Shown: in pieces, positions 56,812 to 64,000 of the stretch
How the letters are laid out: the number at the start of each line of letters is the position of its first letter
Position numbering within the stretch: the first letter of the stretch is position 1
DNA from: Rhinopithecus roxellana
Taxonomy: Eukaryota > Chordata > Mammalia > Primates > Cercopithecidae
DNA: 64,000 bases
Reading direction: 5' to 3'
Assembly (NCBI RefSeq): GCF_007565055.1
Contig: NC_044556.1
Span: 130,733,808 to 130,797,807 of the forward strand
Translations under genes and position numbers: made by a program
The notes under the pieces: model-generated
Databases searched by the model: none
Seen by the model: the letters and a program-made list of their open reading frames with translations, nothing else
What the model was told of the DNA's origin: nothing

Positions 56812-57410
56812 TTGGTATCCTGTGGATACCAAAATCCATGGATGCTCAAGTCCCTTATAAAATGGCATAGTATTGCATATAACCTGTACACATCCTCTTA
56901 CATACTTTAAATGATCTCTGGGTTACTTATAAGACCTAATACAGGCCGGGCGCGGTGGCTCAAGCCTGTAATCCCAGCACTTTGGGAGGCCGAGACGGGC
57001 GGATCACGAGGTCAGGAGATCGAGACCATCCTGGCTAACACGGTGAAACCCCATCTCTACTAAAAATACAAAAAAACTAGCCGGGCGAAGTGGCGGGCGC
57101 TTGTAGTCCCTACTCGGAAGGCTGAGGCAGGAGAATGGCGTAAACCCGGGAGGTGGAGCTTGCAGTGAGCTGAGATCCGGCCACTGCACTCCAGTCCGGG
57201 CGACAGAGGGAGACCCTGCCTCAAAAAAAAAAAAAAAAAAAAAAAAAAAGACCTAATACAGTGTAAATGCTGTGTAAATAGTTATTAATACTCAGTGTTT
57301 TTATTTGTATTACTTTTTCTTGTTGTTTTGTTATTTTTTACTGGTTTTTGTTCCTGAATATTTTCAATCCACAGTTGGTTGATTCCTCGAATGTAGAATC
57401 CACATACTAT
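56812..57410 (+). mobile_element. MER2 (Tigger-type), split by AluYR
   Basis: GGTATCCTGTGGATACCAAA, AAATCCATGGATGCTCAAGT and AAATGGCATAGTATTGCATA before the Alu; CAGTGTAAATGCTGTGTAAA and CCACAGTTGGTTGATTCC after it. Same family as 9695-10015. Confidence 0.85.
56931..57261 (+). mobile_element. AluYR-like young Alu, sense, with 14-bp TSD
   Basis: AAGACCTAATACAG is duplicated exactly (56931-56944, 57248-57261). Alu body 56945-57247 with a 28-base A-tail and cercopithecid variants (GGCTCAAGCCTG, GGCGTAAACCCGGG, GATCCGGCCACTGC). Confidence 0.96.
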
Positions 57411-57669
57411 AATTTAAGCCTAAGATTATAATCTTGTTTATTTCATGACACAGATTTCTGTTAAAAAAAAAACTCGATTAATTGGCAACTTGAATAGTAT
57501 TATAGTATGATGAAGGTTGATTCTCTGGTTCCAATTTATAAAAATTTAGAACATAAAATATTATTTTCATAGTAGAATGTTGAGACTCACTCTACTATTT
57601 TATTACAGCATATAGTAAATACAATCAGTGTTTTGTCCTGTACTCAAAATGCTATTTTTCTGTCCACAG
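57411..57669. other. Intron before exon, nothing recognised
   Basis: AT-rich, leading to the acceptor TGTCCACAG at 57669. Confidence 0.5.
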
Positions 57670-57751
57670 CCTGCACCAGCATGGACTACTTTTAGAGTTG
57701 GCCTATTTTGTGGAATATTCATTGTACTGAATATTACCCTTGTGCTTGCCG
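57670..57751 (+). CDS. XPR1: XPR1 coding exon, first membrane segment (residues ~228-254)
   Basis: 82-nt exon after ...tgtccacag and before gtaagt. It encodes PAPAWTTFRV, then a strongly hydrophobic run (GLFCGIFIVLNITLVLA), and leaves with the first base of the next codon. The hydrophobic run is the first transmembrane helix of XPR1, at about residues 236-255 in human numbering. The EXS domain and the extracellular loops that murine retroviruses recognise lie in later exons beyond the window, so receptor specificity cannot be judged here. Confidence 0.96.
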
Positions 57752-58239
57752 GTAAGTAGTTTAAATTTTGAATTAATTTATTCTTACCAATATGCCTGTG
57801 TCATATTCTGCCCCTCTGTAAGGAATTATGCATGCAACTACCAAAGCTACTGAAAGATAAATCTATCAGGGCTAAGTTTTTTGTCCTTATAAATGTGTGT
57901 TTTTTTTTTAGCTGTTTGTTTTGTTGGAGTTTTTTCCCCATATGAGTATGGTTAGTCTCTAAAACATTGCTTGTTTATGACCTCTTTTTCTTCATCATTT
58001 TCTAGTTTCTGTATATAACTTCCATATAATTTTTTAGAGTTTATCAAAAACCTTGGCTCTCTTGATCATAGATGAGGATAAATAATGTTACCAAATTCGT
58101 TCACAAAGCTCTTTCACTTTGCTTATTGGAGACCCTCTCACATCATTTTCAAAATCTGTTTAAAATTACTTTGCTTATAGTGTTAAGAAGCTTGGTTGTA
58201 TAATTTCCTATTATAGAAGTAAAAACAATTAGAAAGAGG
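57752..58239. other. Intron, nothing recognised
   Basis: AT-rich intron start with a normal GTAAGT donor. No repeat is named. Confidence 0.5.
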
Positions 58240-59875
58240 TAGAAGGGATTCCTAGGAGCAGCTGCACTCCCAACATCAAGAAATGATATAACAGCAAAGG
58301 AAGCATAATCTTACTAAATCTCCCCAAAGAATTTGACACACCCCACAGTAGCATTTGACATAATCAGTCACCACTTCTTGAAACACACTGTTGGATTGTT
58401 TTTCTGGAGAAACCACACTCTGCTGGTTTTCCTGTTAAATTTTACTGGCAGTTTGTTCCCAATCTCCTTTGCTAGCTATACTTTTCTTTGTGACATCAAA
58501 ATGTTGGGGTATAGTGCTGGGCTGAATCCTTCAATCTCCTCTGTCTATATTTGTTTCCTATCTAGGCAATCTTATTCAAGCCTATGGCTATAAATACCGT
58601 CTATATGCTAATGCCTCCCAAATATATGTTTTCTCTTCTGAAAGATGTCTACTTAGCTGGTTGGATTTGTCTAGTAGATATCTCAAACTTACACAGATAA
58701 AAGATCCCTTGATTTTTACCCCCAAATATGCTCTTCTGTCTGGCATCACCTTTCATCCATTTCCCAGTCCAAAATCTTTTAGTTTCTCTTTTCCTTCATA
58801 TTTAATCTTTAGTCCATCAGCAAATCTTGTTGGTCTGTCTTCAAAATATGTTCTAAATGTGTTTACTTTTCACCACCTTGGCCAGTGCCACTCTTGTCTA
58901 AGCAGCCATTTCTTTTTTTTTTTTTTTTTGACATGAAGTCTCGCACTGTTGCCCGTGCTGGGATGCAATGGTCCGATCTCGGCTCACTGCAACCTCCGCC
59001 TCCTGGGTTCACGTGATTCTTCTGCCTCAGCATCCTGAATAACTGGGATTACAGGCACACACCACCACACCTGCCTAATTTTTTGTATTTTTAGTAGAGA
59101 CGGGGTTTCACTATGTTGGCCACTGGTCTTGAACTCCTGACCTTGTTATCCACCCACTCAGCCTCCCAAAGTGCTGGGGTTACAGGCATGAGCTGCTGCG
59201 CCTGGCCACCAGCCATTTCTTGTTTAGTATATAGCAGTCTTCTGGACTCGGGTCTCCTTGCATCTACTCTTGCCTCCTTATAGCCACTAGTGTCTTTCCC
59301 CCCCTCCCCCAATGGAAGTTAGATCATGTCACTCTCCTATTCAAAATTCATTCATGGCTACTTTTAAAATAAAATTCGAACTCCTTACCATTGCCTACAA
59401 GAACCTACAGGATCTCATCTCTGTGGGCCTTTCCGGTATTATATTCTGTCATCTTCCCCCACACTCAGCTTCACTTTATTTCCAGCCACACTTGTGCTAT
59501 TATTTCTTGGATGCATCAAGCTCATTCTAATCTAAGAGCCTTTGCAATTGCTGAAAGAGCTCTTCCTCAATATGTCTATCTAGCTTATTTCATCACTTCA
59601 TATAGGTCTGTATTCAAATGCTATATTCTTAGTAGGGTGTTCCCTGATCACCCAACCCTAAAGTAATCTATTCTGTCCCTTTAGCTTACGTTAGTTTTCT
59701 TCTGAGTACATATACTTACCTGACATTATATATTTATATTTCTTGTGATCTGTTGTCCCACTGGAGTATAAATTTTCTTGATGCCTGGGCTTTTTTGTCT
59801 CTCCTGTATCTCTAGCACCTAGAACACTGCTTAGACCATAGTAGGGGCTCGAAAAGTATTGGGGAAGTTTGAATG
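58240..59875 (+). repeat. L2, long sense fragment split by Alu
   Basis: One of the longest L2 remnants here (about 1.3 kb without the Alu). It runs from CATTTGACATAATCAGTCACC through CTCCTTACCATTGCCTACAAG, CCTTTGCAATTGCTGAAAGAG and GTGTTCCCTGATCACCC to GTATCTCTAGCACCTAGAAC near the 3' end. Open frames at 58333-58593, 58661-58936 and 59391-59666 are chance or L2 shadows. Confidence 0.82.
58902..59222 (-). mobile_element. Alu, antisense, with TSD
   Basis: AGCCATTTCTT is duplicated (about 58903-58913 and 59211-59221). Antisense Alu between, ending GCGCCTGGCC. Inserted in the L2. Confidence 0.92.
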
Positions 59876-60090
59876 GCTGGAAGAGAAAGAGAAAGATGAA
59901 GTTAAATGATATTCAGAAAACACATGCACAAACAGCAGAAAAACAGACACAAATCTCAAACCTTCTTATAGTCAAGGACTTTTAAGGGCAGATAACCTTG
60001 GTATATCTAAGGGTCTATGTAATTGGGCTCATAATAACTGAATCATTAATAAAGGCCTAAATTTTGTTCATTGAAGTCTGCAAAGAAATA
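59876..60090. other. Intron, nothing recognised
   Basis: No supported feature. Confidence 0.5.
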
Positions 60091-60159
60091 TTAGATTGGT
60101 GCAAAAGTTGCCATTACTTTTAATGGAAAAAACTGCAATTACTTTTGCATCAACCTGTA
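60091..60159. mobile_element. MADE1 (mariner-derived palindromic MITE)
   Basis: TTAGATTGGTGCAAAAGTTG on the left and AATTACTTTTGCATCAACCT on the right are complementary ends, with the characteristic CATTACTTTTAATGG centre. It is about 12 bp shorter than the 80-bp family norm, the loss being in the left arm. MADE1 copies are the source of the primate mir-548 family. Confidence 0.93.
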
Positions 60160-60689
60160 TGATTTAGAAATAGATGTTATTATTTGAATATCCATAATAT
60201 TCCATTTCAGAGTTTTAGTAATCATAATAATGCCCAAATAAGGAAGCTTTATGTCACTGTCATACTTATTGTTCTTGATTGCAGGGACTATGTATTGTTG
60301 CATTTTAAGTTCCCAACACATTGTCAAGGTTTATAGCAGATATTCAAGAGATAATTTACTGAACTAATTATTCCTCATAAACATTCTGCTTAAGACTATC
60401 AATTGTATATTATGAAATGATAACCTACATTGTAATGGCTTTTAGAGAGCATATGCGTTTTACCTATTAACAGTGTGTTTTCATTTGTATTGTTAGAGTT
60501 GTTCCTACCAATTACTAAAAATCAACTCTTAATAGTTATTGTCAACCCTGAGTTTATGATGTAGTGTTGCTATAATTTATGATCATATTTTAATCTGGTT
60601 CTATTTCCTTAAGTGAATACAGTCTACTTATGTAGAATACATGAAAATAATGCAATTAAAAAACTCAGATCTATGTTACCAAGCTAGCT
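60160..60689. other. Intron, nothing recognised
   Basis: No supported feature. Confidence 0.45.
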
Positions 60690-60840
60690 ATAGTGGAAGG
60701 AACAAAAGGTCTGCCTGGGTTTCAGTTTCAGCCCCACTGTTAGTTGTTTTGGTTTTAAGGACCTCATTTAACTTCCCTGAAACAGTTCCCTCATCTGTTA
60801 AATGAGTTTAACACCTTAAATTTGCAGGGTTCTTTAGAGT
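60690..60840 (+). repeat. MIR, sense
   Basis: GTCTGCCTGGGTTTCAGTTTC, GGACCTCATTTAACTTCCC and TCCCTCATCTGTTAAATGAG follow MIR order. Confidence 0.75.
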
Positions 60841-61320
60841 TCATTCATTCATTCAACAAGTAAATTTTATGTGTCTAAGGGTTATGCTTGATGCCCACAA
60901 GTCTTAAGTAAGAGAATCCCTTTCATTATGAAATGTATTATGCCAAGGAGATTAAGGCATATATTAAAGCAATATACTGCAAGATAGGAGGTGTTAAATA
61001 TTCTAAGCAGTTCAAAGAGACAAGTGATTACTTTTCAATGAGAGCATCAGGGAAGACTTCATGGGAGAGATGACATTTATGCTAGACAATGGTGGAATGA
61101 AAGCCATTTCAAGAGAAGGAGACAGATGAGCAAAGAGATTTAGTTGGCCTGGGGTGGGGATGGAGTGTAGAAGGAGGGAGTGACTTATGAAGGAGAGAGT
61201 GATAAATGGGCCAGAGTGGGGAATATTAGATGAGAAGGGTGAAAATATAGCTTGAGGCCAGCTCATAGGGATCAGATAAGACGTGTAAGTAAAACATGTT
61301 TGTAGTTGCAAAGTGCTATG
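60841..61320 (-). repeat. Ancient L2/CR1-like repeat, antisense
   Basis: TTCATTCATTCATTCAACAAG opens it like an inverted L2 3' end. Later words such as CAGGGAAGACTTCATGGGAGAGATGACATTT (read as short pieces) are those of a common unnamed ancient repeat. Tentative. Confidence 0.45.
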
Positions 61321-62039
61321 TCAATATAAGGTGTAGATGGTAGGGAATGTTTTTTCTGTAGAAAATGCCTTAGTCATTTGTAGGTGGAATTTTTTTGTTT
61401 GTTTGTTTAATTTTCAAGATGAGCATGGTGGTATTATCATAAAAAAAAAGACATAAGAAAAAAAAATTTTTCCATTCTTTTTGTGTGAATTAATTGAAAG
61501 TTTTACAATTTGAGGTTTTTTTCTTTAGTATGTACAGACTATGTTTTTGTAAGACATTCTGATTTGTTTTTTATGTGTGCGGTGTATGCATTTAGTGTTA
61601 TGCATTATGTTGTCTCACCTCAGAACCCTTCTTTGTTTGATCTTTGTGTGTGTCGTAGCAGGGAGGGTAAATATAGTTAAAGCCAGCTGTCTATCCTTTT
61701 TTATCTCCCAGCGGGTGCTTGAGAGATAACAGTGTTAAGAGTCAAAGAGAAACACAGTTGTAGTATGCATGTACAAGCACGATTCTTTTTTTCAGACACT
61801 CACATTAAAAAAAAATGTGCATAATTGCTGTGGTTTTTCAAGGGGACGTGACCTAGTGTTTAATAATTTCTCTGAAAATCACATATTTCAGATTTTAATT
61901 TCATGAAGATGAAAAGTTGACTATTTAGATTTTTTTTCAAACTTGTTTCTTTTGCAGGTTCCTACTAACATATATAACTTAATTTGGTACAATAACAGTA
62001 TACCATATTTCACTTACTGGTTTGATCATTTACAGTGAG
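61321..62039. other. Intron, nothing recognised
   Basis: AT-rich with A- and T-runs. No supported feature. Confidence 0.45.
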
Positions 62040-62377
62040 TATGAGGCGTGAAATAGGCACTGGTACACTAGTGGTAAGAGTACTCATTGTTGCTATCTCT
62101 TTGGAGGATAATTTGGCAGTGTGTGTAAAAATTTTAAGCCTAATTACGTTGATTAAGCAGTTTCGTTTCTAGAAATTTATCCTACAGACATACTTGTACA
62201 TGGTTGCAAAGACATGTATGCCAGGAGGATAGTCATTGCCATTTTGTTTATAGTAGGAAAATCCTAGAAACCACTCAAATATTCATAAATTGATAGCTCT
62301 TTAAATTATATTACCTCTATACAGTGGAATACCATCGAGATAATGAAATGAACGAGGTAGTGGTGGGAGTGAAAATG
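62040..62377 (+). repeat. L1M fragment, sense
   Basis: TTTCGTTTCTAGAAATTTATCC, ACATGTATGCCAGGAGGATAG and CAGTGGAATACCATCGAGAT in L1 ORF2-end order. Confidence 0.75.
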
Positions 62378-62702
62378 GACACAGCACTTTGGAGAAGTTT
62401 TTGGCAACAGGAATCGGTTTTGTGGAAGACAATTTTTTCACTGGGCCGGCGGGTAGCAGGGGGAATGATTTCAAGATGAAACCCTTCCACCTCCGATCAT
62501 CAGTCATTAGTAGAGATCCCTCCCATGCGCAGCTGACAATAGGGTTCGTGCTCCTATGGGAATCTAATGCCGATTATCTAACAGGAGGCGGAGCTCAGGC
62601 GGTAATGCTCTCACCAGCCGCTCACCTCCTGCTGTGTGGCCTGGTTCCTGACAGAGCACAGACCAGTACTGGTCCATGGCCTAGAGATTGGAAACCCCTG
62701 TA
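62378..62702. mobile_element. MER1-type (hAT-Charlie) element
   Basis: About 325 bp with a GGTTTTGTGGAAGACAATTTT left part, the central AGGAGGCGGAGCTCAGGCGG and the right ACTGGTCCATGGCCTAGAGA. It is GC-rich against its AT-rich surroundings, as MER1 elements are. Non-autonomous; the 105-codon frame across it (62389-62706) is a shadow. Confidence 0.85.
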
Positions 62703-62795
62703 CTAACCTATGACCCAGTTCTAATAGAAATGCTTACGTATGTCCACCAAAAGACATGTATGAGAACACTTAAGTAATATTGTTTGTAATAGTAT
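62703..62795 (+). repeat. L1M fragment, sense
   Basis: CCCAGTTCTAATAGAAATGC and ATGTCCACCAAAAGACATGT follow L1M order. It resumes after the Tigger-like element at about 63866. Confidence 0.65.
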
Positions 62796-63865
62796 CCAGT
62801 CATGCACGACGTAACAATGTCTTGGTCAGTAGCAGACTGTAGATATGAAGGTAGTCCCATAAGATTATAATGGAGCTGAAAAATTCCTAGTGCATAATGG
62901 AATAAGAATCATAGCTATCATAGCATAACACATTACTCACATGCTTGTGGTGATGTTGGTGTAAACAAACCTATTGCACTGCCAGCCACATAGAAGTTTA
63001 GCACTTAAAATTAATGTGCATAATACTTGATCATAATAAATATTACTGATTTATGTATATACTATACTATACTTTTTATTATTTTAGAGTGAACTCCTCC
63101 TACTTATTAATAAAAGAGTTAACTGTAAAACAGCCTCAGGCAGGTCCTTCAGGAGGTGTTCCAGAAGAAGGCATTAGTAGAATAGGAGATGACAGCTCCC
63201 TGTGTGTTATTGCCCCTGAAGACCTTCCAGTGGGGCAAAATGTGGAGTTGGAAGACAGTGATATTGGTGATTCTGATCCTGTGTAGGCCTAGGTTAATAT
63301 GTGTGTTAATGTCTTAGTTTTTAACAAAGTTTAAAAAGTAAAAATAAAAATGTAAAAGTAGAAAAAAGTTTATAGAATAAGTATATAAAGAAAAAATATG
63401 TCTGTTTTGTTATACAGTGTGTCCACGTTTTAGGCTAGGTATTATTACAGAAAGTTAAAAGCCTTAAAATTTTTTTAAGTTTATAAAGTTAAAAAGTTAC
63501 AGTGAGCTGAGGTTAATTTATTATTGAAGAAAGAAAATTTTTTTTTCTAAATTCAGTGTAGCCTAAGTGTGCAGTGTATATAAAGTCCACAGTAGTATAG
63601 ATTAATGTCCTAGGTCTTCACATTTACTCGCCACTTACTCACTGACTCACCCAGAGCAACTTCCAGTCCTATAGCTCCATTCATTCTAAGTACCCTATAC
63701 AGGTGTACCATTTTTTTATCTTTTATACTGTATTTTTACTGTGTCTTTTCTGTGTTTAGATATGTTTAGAGACACAAATACTACCATTGTGTTACAATTG
63801 CCTACAGTATTCAGTACAGTAACATGGTGGATAGGTTTGTAGTCTAGGAGCAATAGGCTCACATA
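62796..63865 (+). mobile_element. Tigger-like DNA transposon, sense, 3' truncated
   Basis: Left end AGTCATGCACGACGTAACAATG. Long body with TCCCATAAGATTATAATGG, a relic coding tail (63106-63286), then ACTCACTGACTCACCCAGAG, ATTGCCTACAGTATTCAGTA and GTAGTCTAGGAGCAATAGGC. The right terminal end is missing. Same family as 41085-41590. Confidence 0.82.
63106..63286 (+). pseudogene. Relic C-terminal coding tail of Tigger-like transposase
   Basis: About 57 open codons rich in Asp/Glu/Gly/Pro, including QAGPSGGVPEEG and the acidic end DSDIGDSDPV before TAG. It is followed by an A-rich 3' UTR. An internally deleted element that kept only the end of its gene. Confidence 0.6.
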
Positions 63866-64000
63866 ACTGTAAGTGATGAGAATAACAAACTGTAACTACA
63901 TACAAGAACATGATGGCTGTAACAAATGTTGAACAAAACAAGCCAGACACAAAGAGTACATATTACATTATTCCATTTACATGGAGTTCAAAAAACAGGC
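63866..64000 (+). repeat. L1M fragment, sense
   Basis: AAGCCAGACACAAAGAGTAC and ATTATTCCATTTACATGGAG match the sense L1 3' ORF2 area. It runs off the window end. Confidence 0.7.

Larger units (their letters stand above)
1..64000 (+). other. XPR1: XPR1 gene body (internal part of transcription unit)
   Basis: The whole window lies within the XPR1 transcription unit on the + strand. Five exons occur in order, each with consensus acceptor and donor sites, and the phases agree: the first exon ends one base into a codon and the next supplies the other two bases, while the three junctions after that fall between codons. Neither the promoter with the first coding exons nor the exons after membrane segment 1 are present, so both ends are open. 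Intron sizes visible: more than 34.3 kb (partial), 15.9 kb, 2.4 kb, 0.26 kb, 4.2 kb and more than 6.2 kb (partial). XPR1 exports inorganic phosphate at the plasma membrane and is gated by inositol pyrophosphates bound to its N-terminal SPX domain. Exon numbers are not assigned because the upstream exons are not visible. Confidence 0.95.

Noticed and set aside
58333..59666. Cluster of 70-91-codon frames
   Set aside because: They fall in a long L2 fossil and overlap one another in different frames; no intact L2 protein.
62378..62702. Possible CpG-island promoter
   Set aside because: The raised GC is explained by the MER1 element, and it lies deep in an intron.
62389..62706. 105-codon frame in a GC-rich island
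   Set aside because: The island is a MER1-type DNA transposon; the frame follows its consensus.
57752..64000. Search for the next XPR1 exon after the first membrane helix
   Set aside because: No candidate with matching phase and peptide was seen before the window end.

Overview
This is mammalian nuclear DNA from an Old World monkey (cercopithecid) relative. It lies inside one large gene on the + strand, XPR1, which encodes a phosphate exporter and is also the cell-surface receptor for xenotropic and polytropic murine retroviruses. Five consecutive coding exons are present: 34310-34411, 50333-50556, 52994-53143, 53404-53487 and 57670-57751. Each has AG/GT borders, and the reading phase stays continuous across all five. 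Together they give 642 nt, corresponding to about residues 41-254 of the human protein: most of the SPX domain, the linker and the first membrane segment. The first 40 or so codons lie upstream of the window and the rest of the transporter lies downstream.

The lineage call rests on transposons. Three young Alu copies (27163-27482 on -, 35708-36021 and 56945-57247 on +) carry the macaque/baboon-type AluYR variants, such as GGCTCAAGCC and GATCCGGCC. Two young L1 copies (506-1089 and 16016-16905) share an 18-bp tandem duplication in the 3' UTR that I associate with monkey L1s. Genus cannot be told from this.

Layout. 1-34309 is the end of an upstream intron. It holds a twin-primed L1, an L1M with a 90-bp tandem duplication, a Tigger transposon fossil (about 5743-8926) interrupted by an L1 that is itself interrupted by an Alu, MER2, several MLT1-type LTRs, L2/MIR fossils and many Alus. 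34412-50332 (15.9 kb) holds Alus, a Tigger-like fragment, a pair of about 264-bp direct repeats, and an antisense ERVL relic (45855-48300) split by an MLT1 LTR. 50557-57669 holds three shorter introns, with a long sense L1M (53970-56480) that contains an 87-bp, 85/87-identical inverted repeat, and a MER2 split by an AluYR. 57752-64000 holds a long L2, a MADE1 hairpin, a MER1 element and a Tigger-like element with a relic coding tail.

I found no second protein-coding host gene, no RNA gene and no novel multi-gene system. Nearly all other open frames are Alu, L1, L2, Tigger or ERVL shadows. The most notable structures are the near-perfect inverted repeat at 55980-56669, two short perfect hairpins that look like template-switch mutations (42386-42420, 15224-15252), the triple-nested Tigger/L1/Alu, the twin-primed L1, and the ERVL-with-MLT1 nest. 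Repeat family names come from remembered consensus features, not from a database search, and boundaries are good to roughly 5-30 bp unless a target-site duplication (TSD) is quoted.
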